From NCBI GenBank assembly GCA_030683155.1, contig JAUXMV010000034.1:1-55426 (forward strand): DNA of 55,426 bases, in the 5' to 3' direction. This document shows, piece after piece, positions 28,064-36,773 of the stretch; positions within the stretch are counted from its first letter, which is position 1; the number at the start of each line of letters is the position of its first letter. Under the pieces are notes generated by a model. The model did no database searches. It worked only from the letters and a program-made list of their open reading frames with translations, and was not told the DNA's origin. The DNA is from Bacteroidales bacterium. GTDB lineage: Bacteria; Bacteroidota; Bacteroidia; Bacteroidales; F082. Both the position numbers and the translations under genes were made by a program.

Positions 28064-28417
28064 ATGAGCAAGAACGCCTTTATTCAGTATGTAGAAGATC
28101 AGGTTGCAGTTAAAGAATTGCCAACTTTCAAGCCAGGTGACACAATCACTGTAACCTATAAAATCATTGAGGGAAACAAAGAACGTTTACAGAAATTTCA
28201 GGGCGTTGTCCTGCAACGTGTAGGCAGTGGACCAACAGCAACTTTCACAGTTAGAAAGATTTCGAACAACGTTGGAGTTGAAAGAATTTTCCCGGTATCT
28301 TCACCTTTTATCGAAGAAATTGAAGTCAATAAGTTAGGTAGGGTTAGAAGAGCCAGGATCTTCTATCTAAGAAACCTACGCGGTAAGAAAGCTAGAATTA
28401 AAGAAGCCCGCCGCTAA
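28064..28417 (+). CDS. rplS: Ribosomal protein L19
   Basis: The 117-residue protein has the complete L19 pattern. It shows [48 protein letters not shown], and the basic end [21 protein letters not shown]19 lies at the 30S-50S interface of the ribosome. The gene is single, with its own -7 box and terminator, rather than in a trmD operon as in many other phyla. Confidence 0.97.
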   Translation: MSKNAFIQYVEDQVAVKELPTFKPGDTITVTYKIIEGNKERLQKFQGVVLQRVGSGPTATFTVRKISNNVGVERIFPVSSPFIEEIEVNKLGRVRRARIFYLRNLRGKKARIKEARR

Positions 28418-28437
28418 AAGCTTTTGTTTAGACATTT

Positions 28438-28472
28438 ATAGTCCTGATGAAAATCAGGACTATTTTTTTATA
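28438..28472 (+). terminator. Rho-independent terminator after rplS
   Basis: The stem ATAGTCCTGAT / ATCAGGACTAT has a GAAA tetraloop and is followed by seven T. The A/T symmetry lets it serve the converging rlmB-like gene too. Confidence 0.9.
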
Positions 28473-28515
28473 AGCGTCTCTCTTATATTTTCCTAAAAAA
28501 TTGTTTTTTAATAAG

Positions 28516-29280
28516 TTAGGAATGACTTTCAGCTGCTATTCTTTGTCTGATTATCTCAAAACAGGCAATACCAGCTGCAACCGAAACATTCAATGATTCG
28601 ATGCTACCCAGCATTGGAATCTTTAAGCGAAAATCAGCCATTTTTAGATAGGCCTCAGAGATACCGGTTTCTTCAGATCCCATTAAAAGCGCTATCGGAC
28701 CATTTAGATCAGCATCCCAAAGTAAGCCATCAGACTTTTCTGTTATAGCGGCAATCTTAAGTCCACTCTTTTTTAAGAAGTCAATAGAGGTTTTAAGGTT
28801 ATCTTCACGGCAGATATTAATCCTTGTAAGGGCTCCTGCTGAAGTTTTAACCGCATCGGCAGTTATAAGCGCAGAACCACGTGTAGGAATCAAAATAGCC
28901 TGAACACCCGCTGCTTCTGCAGTACGCGCGATTGCACCAAAATTTCTGACATCAGTTATCTTATCCATGATGATGATAAATGGGGTCTCCCCTGCTTCAA
29001 AAAGCATAGGAATTAAGAATTCGATCTTTTGGTATACGACCGGTGATATAAAAGCAATAACGCCCTGATGATTTTTTCTTGTTAAACGATTTAACTTTTC
29101 AAGAGGAACCAACTGGTAAGGAACCTCATGGCTTTTTGCAAGCGTTAAGATTTCTAGTATCTGTGGAGATTTTGTTCCATTTTGAATCAAGATTTTCTCT
29201 ATTTCCATACCAGATCTGAAGGCTTCAATCAAAGGCCTTGTTCCAAAAATCATATCTTGTCTGTCTCTTTCTGTTTGCAT
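28516..29280 (-). CDS. rlmB: 23S rRNA 2'-O-ribose methyltransferase (RlmB/TrmH family)
   Basis: From the chosen start the protein is 254 residues. I used Met at 29280 (MQTERDRQD) because a predicted -7 box at 29302-29309 puts transcription start downstream of the longer frame's ATG at 29304. The N-terminal L30e-like substrate-binding domain begins with MIFGTRPLIEAF. The SPOUT domain has motif 1 (DKITDVRNFGAIARTAEA), motif 2 (LMGSEETGIS) and motif 3 (LNVSVAAGIACFE). RlmB methylates G2251 of 23S rRNA. TrmH-family assignment is firm; the exact target is inferred. Confidence 0.88.
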   Translation of the reverse strand: MQTERDRQDMIFGTRPLIEAFRSGMEIEKILIQNGTKSPQILEILTLAKSHEVPYQLVPLEKLNRLTRKNHQGVIAFISPVVYQKIEFLIPMLFEAGETPFIIIMDKITDVRNFGAIARTAEAAGVQAILIPTRGSALITADAVKTSAGALTRINICREDNLKTSIDFLKKSGLKIAAITEKSDGLLWDADLNGPIALLMGSEETGISEAYLKMADFRLKIPMLGSIESLNVSVAAGIACFEIIRQRIAAESHS

Positions 29281-29301
29281 AAAAAAACTAAAATTAATTG
29301 T

Positions 29302-29309
29302 CAAAAATA
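29302..29309 (-). promoter_or_regulatory. -7 box TATTTTTG for the rlmB-like gene
   Basis: The minus-strand TATTTTTG matches TAnnTTTG, about 22 bases before the ATG at 29280. It overlaps the longer reading frame, which argues for the shorter protein. Confidence 0.5.
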
Positions 29310-29446
29310 AGCTTAAAACTTTAGGGCTAAGTGTTTCTTTGGTAAAATGCTTAAAATTTAGTTTCAGAGATTATTATCGAAAAATTTCAGTAAAAAGTAT
29401 CAGATTGATTGTATCTTTACCTTTAGGAACTAATAGCACAACAAAA

Positions 29447-30247
29447 ATGAAAGCATTTCTGGCAATTATTCTATCACTTACAGTCTTTCAGGGGGTTTCA
29501 TCGGCTCAGATTAATAAATCTTCTGAACCTATTTCCTCAAAAAAGCTTACGAATGATTTTATTGAAGCGGCAATGATGTATCCACAGAATGATTATGATA
29601 ACAAAATTGAAGGTAAAGTCAAGCTGCAATTCAAAGTCACATTAGAGGGAAACGCAACTGATTTCATAATTATAAAGCCACAATCTGACGCGATGAACGA
29701 AGAGTCCATCAGACTTGTAAGAAAAATTTTATGGAAGCCGGCCATCATAAACGGCAGGCCAATAGAATCAGCGCAAACCTATGAGATACAATTTAATATC
29801 AAACATTATGATAAGATTGTAAAATCAAGAGGATACGACCGAATTGAAACTGATCATCAAAACGTTGATAATTCTGGGAAAATTTATAGTTTTGCTGAGC
29901 TTTTTATAAAACCCCGGCCCTTGCTAAAAGATGAATACAAAAATTTAAGTCACTTTATTCAGAAGAGTCTTAAATATCCTGATGCAGCTTATGCAGCCGG
30001 AATTGAGGGAACTGTGAAACTAGACTTTGTGATTGAAGAAGATGGAATTGCTTCCAACTTACGTATTGATCAAAGTGTGGGCGGAGGTTGTGATAACGAG
30101 GCTATCAGAATTCTTCAAACAATAAGATGGAAACCCGGATTAATAGATGGACTTGCTGTCAGAAGTCATAATAGTCTTAACATAACCTTCAGAATTTCTG
30201 AGCATCAACAACGTGCCATACCAAACAGGCAAGCAAGTGGATTATAA
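29447..30247 (+). CDS. Periplasmic protein with two TonB_C-like domains
   Basis: From the chosen start the protein is 266 residues. MKAFLAIILSLTVFQGVSSA is a clean Sec signal peptide, while the longer frame from 29339 only adds an unlikely basic leader. Two TonB C-terminal-like domains are visible. The first, at about residues 45-130, shows EGKVKLQFKVTLEGNA and KILWKPAIINGRPIES. The second, at about 180-255, shows EGTVKLDFVIEEDG and IRWKPGLIDGLAV. There is no membrane anchor or proline-rich spacer as in classical TonB, so it is probably a soluble periplasmic protein. It heads an operon with the DUF3078 gene 22 bp downstream. Confidence 0.75.
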   Translation: MKAFLAIILSLTVFQGVSSAQINKSSEPISSKKLTNDFIEAAMMYPQNDYDNKIEGKVKLQFKVTLEGNATDFIIIKPQSDAMNEESIRLVRKILWKPAIINGRPIESAQTYEIQFNIKHYDKIVKSRGYDRIETDHQNVDNSGKIYSFAELFIKPRPLLKDEYKNLSHFIQKSLKYPDAAYAAGIEGTVKLDFVIEEDGIASNLRIDQSVGGGCDNEAIRILQTIRWKPGLIDGLAVRSHNSLNITFRISEHQQRAIPNRQASGL

Positions 30248-30269
30248 ACTCTAAAAATTATAAATCTAT

Positions 30270-31145
30270 ATGAAAAAACAATTATTATTTTCTCTGATTT
30301 TTTTATCGAATGCTATTTTAGCTTTTTCGCAAGCTACTGCTGATACTTCATACTGGATAAGAAGTGGCAAAGTTGGATTAAATTTTTCACAAAGTCATTT
30401 ATCTAACTGGGCTGCCGGTGGTCAGAGCGCTTTAAATACCCTTGGATTGCTTAGTTATACAGCTAATTATGCTAAGGATAATTACAAATGGGATAATGTT
30501 TTAGACATGAATCTTGGCTATAGTATCATCGGAGAAGCAAAAGCAATCAAGACTGATGATAAGTTTGAATTCAACTCACTCTACAGTAAGAAGGCGACAG
30601 AAAAGCTATTCTATAGTCTTGGATTTTCGCTTAAGACGCAATTCACTGATGGTTTTGATTACAAAACAGATTCAACTACACCAATTTCGCGTCTTTTTGC
30701 TCCGGGATACATTACTCTTGGAGCAGGTATGGATTGGGTACCAAATAAACATTTTTCTGTGACTTTTGCACCAGTGACAGGTAGAATAACCATTGTTGCA
30801 GATCAAAAACTTGCTGATGCCGGTGCATTTGGTGTTGAGCCAGGAGAAAATATTCGGTTTGAACTTGGATCTAAACTAACAGCTAAAGTAGCTTCAGAAA
30901 TCGCCAAAAATGTATTGCTTGGTTCAAAACTTGAGCTTTTTTCTGATTACATCAAGAATCCGCAAAATATTGATGTGGACTGGCAAGCCAATATCACAAT
31001 GAAAGTAAACAACTGGCTGAATGCAAATATAGCTGCACACCTTATATATGATGATGATATTATGATTACGGATAAAGATGGAAAAAATGGTCCCCGCACT
31101 CAATTTAAGGAAGTTCTGAGTGTTGGTTTGACTTACACATTTTAA
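30270..31145 (+). CDS. DUF3078 outer-membrane-type protein
   Basis: The 291-residue protein has a signal peptide (about 1-19, ending AFS). The family text WAAGGQSALNTLGLLSYTANY is present, followed by alternating-hydrophobic strands that end in LSVGLTYTF, a typical outer-membrane barrel C-terminus with terminal Phe. DUF3078 is a Bacteroidota family of unknown function. It sits one base before the next gene and after the TonB_C gene, so the three are probably one operon. Confidence 0.85.
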   Translation: MKKQLLFSLIFLSNAILAFSQATADTSYWIRSGKVGLNFSQSHLSNWAAGGQSALNTLGLLSYTANYAKDNYKWDNVLDMNLGYSIIGEAKAIKTDDKFEFNSLYSKKATEKLFYSLGFSLKTQFTDGFDYKTDSTTPISRLFAPGYITLGAGMDWVPNKHFSVTFAPVTGRITIVADQKLADAGAFGVEPGENIRFELGSKLTAKVASEIAKNVLLGSKLELFSDYIKNPQNIDVDWQANITMKVNNWLNANIAAHLIYDDDIMITDKDGKNGPRTQFKEVLSVGLTYTF

Positions 31146-31146
31146 C

Positions 31147-31665
31147 ATGACCTCAATAGGTTTGCTTTCAGACACCCATGGATATATTCATCCACGGGTG
31201 TTTGATTTTTTCAGTTCCTGTGATGAAATATGGCATGCCGGCGATATAGGTTCGCTTGAAGTCTGCGATAAGCTTGCCGCTTTTAAGCCTCTCAGGGCTG
31301 TGCATGGCAATATTGATGACAACAAAATCAGAAGCATTCACCCTGAAACGTTGATTTTTCAAATTGAAGACTTAAAGGTAATGATCACACATATAGGTGG
31401 TTATCCGGGAAAATACTCAGGTGGAATAAAAAAGCTTATTCAACTCCACAAGCCAAAGTTATTCATCGCAGGTCATTCACATATTTTGAAAGTAATTCCT
31501 GATCCTACTTTGAACCTTTTGTTTGTAAATCCTGGTGCTGCCGGAATTCAGGGTTTTCATAACAAAATTACCTTCATGAGGTTTAAAATCAGCGAAGGCA
31601 ATATCCTTGATCTGGAAATTATGGAAATAGACCGAAATACAATCTTAACGAAGTCTATCGACTGA
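31147..31665 (+). CDS. YfcE/MJ0936-family metallophosphodiesterase
   Basis: The 172-residue protein has the calcineurin-like metal ligands in order: SDTHG (residues 7-11), HAGDIG (about 33-38), HGNIDD, THIGGYPG, and GHSHIL. It is full length for the YfcE/MJ0936 group, manganese-dependent phosphodiesterases whose natural substrate is unclear. It starts one base after the DUF3078 stop. Its 3' end overlaps the converging DUF4293 gene by 21 bp. Confidence 0.9.
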   Translation: MTSIGLLSDTHGYIHPRVFDFFSSCDEIWHAGDIGSLEVCDKLAAFKPLRAVHGNIDDNKIRSIHPETLIFQIEDLKVMITHIGGYPGKYSGGIKKLIQLHKPKLFIAGHSHILKVIPDPTLNLLFVNPGAAGIQGFHNKITFMRFKISEGNILDLEIMEIDRNTILTKSID

Positions 31666-32115
31666 GCGAAGTAATTTTATGTCTTTTTGAACTCCTTTAA
31701 GTGAAAGGTAAGCAAAAACAAAAATTATAAGTGGAATGAATACGCCAAATCCGTATTCAGGGCTTGCTGAAACGATTCGTGAAATCCTGTCGACATAAAA
31801 GAAGAACATCAAGCCTATCTGCAATAAAGCCAATAAAATAATGACCCTTATCATCTTTGATTGTCTGCCGAGATTTCGGTAACTGAAAATAGTCAACAAG
31901 GGCAAAAGCACTAAAATTGAAGCAATTAAAATGATCGGGATCAAAAAATAGACTGTAAAAAGTGGCGCATTCATAGGAACATGATCAAAAATCCTATAAA
32001 CGAAAAACTGTATCGTATAGAGATCACCATAAAACCAGGCAACTGGAAAGAAAAACTGTAAAACAGCAAATATCGCAGCCAATAGCAGAAAAACAGATTG
32101 AATTCTTTGAATCAT
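31645..32115 (-). CDS. DUF4293 membrane protein
   Basis: The 156-residue protein has four hydrophobic segments (about residues 6-26, 47-70, 80-100 and 112-130) and a charged tail. The start MIQRIQSVFLLLA is the family's typical N-terminus. The longer frame from 32148 would start before the predicted transcription start. DUF4293 is a Bacteroidota inner-membrane family of unknown function. The last 21 bp overlap the end of the converging phosphodiesterase gene. Confidence 0.85.
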   Translation of the reverse strand: MIQRIQSVFLLLAAIFAVLQFFFPVAWFYGDLYTIQFFVYRIFDHVPMNAPLFTVYFLIPIILIASILVLLPLLTIFSYRNLGRQSKMIRVIILLALLQIGLMFFFYVDRISRIVSASPEYGFGVFIPLIIFVFAYLSLKGVQKDIKLLRSVDRLR

Positions 32116-32145
32116 AACAAACTTTTTATTTAAAACTTGAGGAGG

Positions 32146-32153
32146 CAAAGATA
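32146..32153 (-). promoter_or_regulatory. -7 box TATCTTTG for the DUF4293 gene
   Basis: The minus-strand TATCTTTGC matches the consensus, 31 bases before the ATG at 32115. Confidence 0.5.
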
Positions 32154-32237
32154 ACAGTTCCCATAATTGTTGTGGTTAAAATATGACAGAAAAAATTATT
32201 TTCAGATACTATTATTTTTTGTTTAACAAATGTTATG

Positions 32238-32245
32238 TATCTTTG
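32238..32245 (+). promoter_or_regulatory. -7 box TATCTTTG for rho
   Basis: TATCTTTGC matches TAnnTTTG, with a TTG at 32219-32221 upstream (16 bp, shorter than usual). It would give rho a leader of about 120 nt, long enough for the autogenous control known for rho in other bacteria. No specific element is seen. Confidence 0.5.
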
Positions 32246-32369
32246 CTCCGCATAATCAAAGAAATCTCACATTTACTTTTTTATTGTAATTCTCTAATTG
32301 AAAGACAGAACACACTGCTCTTTCCAAAAATCAGTTTTTTCATTTCGAATTCATTAAATTTATTACCGC

Positions 32370-34463
32370 ATGTATGATATTGTTGAGCTTAATAGTAAGC
32401 TTGTAAGTGAGCTAAGGGAAATTGCAAAGGAATTGAACGTTCCCAAAGTGGAAAAACTTCTAAAACAGGATTTAATTTATCAGATTCTTGACCAACAGGC
32501 ATTATTGCCTCAGTCGGAAGAGGCATTAGCAGCAGAACAAGAAATTGCCAGACAAAATAAGCGTGCCAGAATTAAAAAGACTCCAGAAAACAGACGACCG
32601 GGCAATCCAGTTGATAAGAATGAAGAAAAAAAGGCTCTTCCTGAAGCTGTAAAAGTGCCACCAGTGCAGAAGAAGCAAGAAAGCGAAATTGAAAAACCAA
32701 AAGAAAAAGAAGTTATTTCAGGAAAATTAACCCTTTTGGAAGATGAAAATATTTCATCATTGAATCAAGAGAGACAGCCCAAAACTGACCAACGTCAGGG
32801 AGAAGCAAGAGGCAACCTTCCTCAGCGAAACGAACAACGAAGAGAAGAGCCACGTAGGGACGAGGCTAGAAGAGAGGGCGTTAGAAGGGAAGAGCCACGC
32901 AGGGATGAGGTAAAAAGAGAAGATATTAGAAGAGACGAGCCGCGGAAAGATGAGGCTAAAAGAGAAGAACCTCGCCGGGATGAAACAAGAAAAGACCAAA
33001 ACAGAAGAGATTTACCAAAGCAGAATTTTAATCAGGGTCAAAGAGAAAATCAACCACCTTCAAAAGAAAATCAGCCTGCAAGAGATAATGATTCTCAAAA
33101 AAATATCGGACAGCAGCAAAAAGGTAATCTCCCACAGAATCCTAGAAATCTTCAGCAGAAAGAAGATGTAAAACAAAATGAAGACAGGTATAATTCGGAT
33201 GTACAAAAACCTTTTGAGGCAGAAGCTTCTGTAGAAAAACAAGCAGAACAGCCTCAGAATCAGCCTCAACAGCAGCCACAAAGACGCGAGCAACCTCATA
33301 GAGAATTTGCTCAAAAATCCAAAAGAGAGGAATACACTTTTGAATTCGATGGCATTGTAAATGCTGAAGGTGTTTTGGAAATCATGCCCGATGGCTATGG
33401 CTTTCTGAGATCCTCCGACTATAATTATTTGAACTCACCAGATGATATCTATGTTTCTCAATCGCAGATAAAGTTATTTGGTCTTAAAACCGGCGATACT
33501 ATCAAAGGCACCATCAGACCGCCAAGAGAAGGTGAAAAATATTTTCCACTGATAAAAGTGGATTTAATTAATGGCAGATTACCAGAAGAAGTGCGCGACC
33601 GTATTCCATTTGATTTTCTCACTCCACTATTTCCTGAAGAAAAATTCAATATCACCGGACATGCGGAAAACACAATGTCAACGCGCATTATGGATCTTTT
33701 TGCTCCTATTGGAAAAGGTCAGCGTGGATTAATTGTGGCGCAACCAAAAACTGGAAAAACTGTTCTTTTAAAAGAAGTTGCCAACGCCATTGCCAAAAAC
33801 CATCCAGAAGTTTACTTAATAGTTTTGCTTATCGATGAGCGCCCTGAAGAGGTAACTGATATGGCAAGAAGTGTTAGGGCTGAAGTTATTTCATCTACTT
33901 TTGATGAACCTGCCGACAAACACGTGAAAATTGCAAATATCGTTCTTGAAAAAGCCAAACGACTTACCGAATGCGGACACGATGTAGTGATTTTACTTGA
34001 CTCAATTACACGTCTTGCAAGGGCATACAACACAGTTTCTCCGGCTTCTGGAAAAGTACTTTCGGGTGGTGTGGAAGCAAATGCCCTTCAAAAACCAAAA
34101 CGTTTTTTCGGAGCAGCACGCAAAATAGAAAATGGTGGGTCACTTACTATCATAGCAACCGCACTTATCGATACTGGTTCTAAAATGGACGAAGTTATCT
34201 TTGAAGAGTTTAAAGGTACTGGAAATATGGAACTTCAGCTCGACAGACGCCTGTCAAACAAACGCATCTGGCCTGCAATTGATATCGTTGCTTCAAGCAC
34301 ACGCCGCGAAGACTTATTGCTCGACAAAGAAACCATGCAGCGCGTTTGGATTTTAAGAAATCACCTTGCAGACATGACTCCAATAGAAGCAATGGAATTC
34401 CTTAAAGATAAAATGAGATACACATTGACAAATCAGGAGTTTTTGATTTCCATGAATAGCTAA
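32370..34463 (+). CDS. rho: Transcription termination factor Rho with a long disordered insert
   Basis: The 697-residue protein is about 280 residues longer than E. coli Rho. Residues 1-45 are the SAP-like Rho N-domain. About 50-320 is a low-complexity region rich in E, R, K, Q, N and P, including ~13-residue REEPRRDE-type repeats (about 157-210). The cold-shock RNA-binding domain starts at about 320 ([11 protein letters not shown]). The ATPase has Walker A AQPKTGKT (about 456-463) and Walker B VVILLDS (about 537), and it ends complete. Rho is the hexameric RNA-DNA helicase that terminates transcription. Disordered inserts are typical of Bacteroidota Rho, and in Bacteroides such a region has been linked to phase separation. 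Confidence 0.97.
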   Translation: MYDIVELNSKLVSELREIAKELNVPKVEKLLKQDLIYQILDQQALLPQSEEALAAEQEIARQNKRARIKKTPENRRPGNPVDKNEEKKALPEAVKVPPVQKKQESEIEKPKEKEVISGKLTLLEDENISSLNQERQPKTDQRQGEARGNLPQRNEQRREEPRRDEARREGVRREEPRRDEVKREDIRRDEPRKDEAKREEPRRDETRKDQNRRDLPKQNFNQGQRENQPPSKENQPARDNDSQKNIGQQQKGNLPQNPRNLQQKEDVKQNEDRYNSDVQKPFEAEASVEKQAEQPQNQPQQQPQRREQPHREFAQKSKREEYTFEFDGIVNAEGVLEIMPDGYGFLRSSDYNYLNSPDDIYVSQSQIKLFGLKTGDTIKGTIRPPREGEKYFPLIKVDLINGRLPEEVRDRIPFDFLTPLFPEEKFNITGHAENTMSTRIMDLFAPIGKGQRGLIVAQPKTGKTVLLKEVANAIAKNHPEVYLIVLLIDERPEEVTDMARSVRAEVISSTFDEPADKHVKIANIVLEKAKRLTECGHDVVILLDSITRLARAYNTVSPASGKVLSGGVEANALQKPKRFFGAARKIENGGSLTIIATALIDTGSKMDEVIFEEFKGTGNMELQLDRRLSNKRIWPAIDIVASSTRREDLLLDKETMQRVWILRNHLADMTPIEAMEFLKDKMRYTLTNQEFLISMNS

Positions 34464-34482
34464 TAAGCTTTAATAAAAAGAT

Positions 34483-34520
34483 TGATGCCGGAGGTAAAAT
34501 TTACCTTCGGCATTTTTTTA
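34483..34520 (+). terminator. Rho-independent terminator after rho
   Basis: The stem ATGCCGGAGGTAAA / TTTACCTTCGGCAT has a single internal G-T wobble pair and is followed by seven T. It separates rho from the converging mpl gene. Confidence 0.85.
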
Positions 34521-35879
34521 TTTAAGAAGTCCTGTTTCCAATGCCAGCTGATTTATGTCTAACCCATTGAAGCTTCCCGAACTCATTAATGCAAGAGCAA
34601 AAATACCTTGTGATTCCTTAATCAGAAATTCTTTAAGCTTATCCTTTTTGTCAAAAACAAGTAAATCGTCACGCAAAAAAGCCTTTGAAATACGTTCGAA
34701 AGTCATTTCAGGCAATCGTTTAAGTGCAACAGCATGTGGATCATAGAAAACAACTGCGATGTCGGCTTCATCGAGTGTGTTTTTGTACTGATCTATAAAT
34801 ACTTCATTCAGACTACTATACGTATGCAATTCAAGGCAAACGATAAGCTTTGCATCGGGATGTTGATGTCGAAGAGCCGTCGTACTTGCTTTTACTTTTG
34901 AGGGTGCATGCGCAAAGTCCCTGTATAATATTGATTTGCCATTAGTAGCTATAGTTTCCAATCGGCGTGAGGCTCCACGGAAAGTGGATATGGCATTATA
35001 GAAAATTTCTTCCTCCACGCCCATTTCTTTGCAAACAAGCCTTGCAGCGTTCAGGTTTGCCATGTTATGAGAGCCGAAAATCTTTAAATCATAATTATGG
35101 TTTCTTGATGAAGTGATCGTTGTTTGCCCTGGAGAAACATTAAAAGGATGTGCTTTGTATGGAATTTTTTTTATCGATGTTTCATTGGCAAGCGTTACAA
35201 CCTCTTTATCTTCCTGAAAATAAATCAGGCAACCACCTTTTTCGATACTTTTAATAAACAAACGAAACTGGTCGAGATAGTTTTCGAAAGTTGGAAAAAC
35301 ATTGATATGATCCCAGCCAATGCCACTGATTACGGCTATATGAGGATGATAATGCAGGAACTTCGGAACACGATCAATAGGTGATGTAAGGTACTCATCC
35401 CCTTCCATAATCATCCATTCTGATGTTTTGGAAAGCTTAACCATCACTTCAAACCCTTCAAGCTGAGCACCTACCATAAAATCAACATCTATTCCTGCGT
35501 GCTTCATCACATGCAGAATCATCGAAGTTATCGTAGTCTTTCCATGACTGCCACCAATCACAATTCGTTTCTTATCTTTTGACTGCTCGTAAAGAAACTC
35601 GGGATAAGAATAAATTTTTATATTCTTTTTCTGGGCTTCCAGTAGTTCAGGGTTATCAGCTCTGGCATGCATTCCCAAAATTACAGCGTCCAAATCATTT
35701 GTAATGCGCTCAGGCACCCAACCAATATTCTCCGGAAGAAGATTTCTTTGCTTCAGACGCGTATAAGATGGTTCAAAAATTTCGTCATCTGAGCCTGTGA
35801 CCTGATAACCCTTTTGATGCAAAGCTATGGCCAGGTTATGCATTGCGCTTCCACCAATTGCGATAAAATGAACTTTCAT
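34518..35879 (-). CDS. mpl: UDP-MurNAc:tripeptide ligase (Mpl), peptidoglycan recycling
   Basis: From the chosen start the protein is 453 residues. Met at 35879 (MKVHFIAIGGSAMHNLA) opens the Mur-ligase Rossmann domain and lies just after a -7 box. The longer frame's hydrophobic leader is upstream of the predicted transcript. The ATP-binding motif is IGGSHGKTTITSM (about residues 110-122). DFAHAPSKVKAS and the SSGSFNG ending follow the Mpl/MurC pattern. Mpl joins L-Ala-gamma-D-Glu-meso-DAP to UDP-MurNAc in the cytosol to recycle cell wall. It converges on rho, whose terminator overlaps this gene's end. Confidence 0.88.
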   Translation of the reverse strand: MKVHFIAIGGSAMHNLAIALHQKGYQVTGSDDEIFEPSYTRLKQRNLLPENIGWVPERITNDLDAVILGMHARADNPELLEAQKKNIKIYSYPEFLYEQSKDKKRIVIGGSHGKTTITSMILHVMKHAGIDVDFMVGAQLEGFEVMVKLSKTSEWMIMEGDEYLTSPIDRVPKFLHYHPHIAVISGIGWDHINVFPTFENYLDQFRLFIKSIEKGGCLIYFQEDKEVVTLANETSIKKIPYKAHPFNVSPGQTTITSSRNHNYDLKIFGSHNMANLNAARLVCKEMGVEEEIFYNAISTFRGASRRLETIATNGKSILYRDFAHAPSKVKASTTALRHQHPDAKLIVCLELHTYSSLNEVFIDQYKNTLDEADIAVVFYDPHAVALKRLPEMTFERISKAFLRDDLLVFDKKDKLKEFLIKESQGIFALALMSSGSFNGLDINQLALETGLLK

Positions 35880-35894
35880 TATCTGGATTTTTAG

Positions 35895-35902
35895 CAAAGA
35901 TA
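35895..35902 (-). promoter_or_regulatory. -7 box TATCTTTG for mpl
   Basis: The minus-strand TATCTTTGC lies 15 bases before the ATG at 35879. It faces away from the cysH promoter about 60 bp to its right, so the two -33 regions share one short interval. Confidence 0.5.
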
Positions 35903-35962
35903 ACGCGATAAATGCAATCAGCAAACCAAAGCTTGCAACCAAAAACAATTGGTCACATTTAC

Positions 35963-35970
35963 TATCTTTG
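35963..35970 (+). promoter_or_regulatory. -7 box TATCTTTG for the APS reductase gene
   Basis: TATCTTTGC lies 22 bases before the ATG at 35993 and matches the consensus. Confidence 0.5.
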
Positions 35971-35992
35971 CAGTGTCAAACAATGAAATTTT

Positions 35993-36700
35993 ATGTCAAA
36001 AGACCTTACTAATAAACTTAATGGTTTACTTGCCGGTTTAAGTGCAGAAGAAATACTCAAATACACTTTCAAGGAATTTAATTCAAAAATTGCCTTTGCA
36101 AGTAGTCTTGGTCTCGAAGATCAGGTTATTACACATATGATAGCCCAAAACTGTCCGGAAATGACTATTTTCACGCTGGATACAGGTCGTTTATTTCCAG
36201 AGACTTATGAACTGATTGACAAGACCAATGCCCGATACAAAATGAAAATGAAGATCTTCTTTCCGGAAGCTTCAGCGGTGGAGGAAATGGTAAACACTGA
36301 AGGAATCAATCTTTTCTTCAATAGTATTGAAAACAGAAAACGTTGTTGCGGCATCAGAAAAACCGAACCTCTTAAACGTGCGCTTCAGGGCTTGGATGCC
36401 TGGGTAACCGGATTGCGCAACTCACAATCTGTTACACGGTTAAATATGCAGATTGCAGAATGGGATGATGTAAATCAATTGATTAAAATAAACCCCCTCA
36501 TCCGTTGGAGCGAGGAGGATGTTAAGTATTACATCAAGCAAAACAGCATACCTTACAACATTTTGCATGATAAAGGCTTTCCGAGTATTGGCTGTCAGCC
36601 ATGTACACGCGCTGTATCTCCGGGAGAAGATTTAAGGGCAGGCCGTTGGTGGTGGGAGCTTCCTGAGCAAAAAGAGTGCGGATTGCATAAAGCAAAATGA
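35993..36700 (+). CDS. cysH: Adenylyl-sulfate (APS) reductase, iron-sulfur type
   Basis: The 235-residue protein has the PP-loop-type ATP pyrophosphatase fold of CysH (FASSLGLEDQVITHMI, FTLDTGRLFPETYE). It carries both cysteine pairs of the [4Fe-4S] APS/PAPS reductases, Cys118-Cys119 (RCCGIRK) and Cys201-x-x-Cys204 (GCQPCTRAV), and the catalytic Cys229 in ECGLH. It reduces APS (or PAPS) to sulfite with thioredoxin or glutathione as donor, in assimilatory sulfate reduction. The four cysteines point to APS as substrate. No other sulfate-assimilation gene is in the window. It is divergent from mpl. Confidence 0.92.
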   Translation: MSKDLTNKLNGLLAGLSAEEILKYTFKEFNSKIAFASSLGLEDQVITHMIAQNCPEMTIFTLDTGRLFPETYELIDKTNARYKMKMKIFFPEASAVEEMVNTEGINLFFNSIENRKRCCGIRKTEPLKRALQGLDAWVTGLRNSQSVTRLNMQIAEWDDVNQLIKINPLIRWSEEDVKYYIKQNSIPYNILHDKGFPSIGCQPCTRAVSPGEDLRAGRWWWELPEQKECGLHKAK

Positions 36701-36773
36701 GACAACCCTAATCAATTAAATTCGCAGTATTTTACCTGTTTCTTCTTGACTCAAAAGCTTCAGAAAAGAAAAT

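Noticed and set aside
32757-32999. 80-codon minus-strand frame opposite rho
   Set aside because: It is a shadow of the low-complexity charged repeat of rho.
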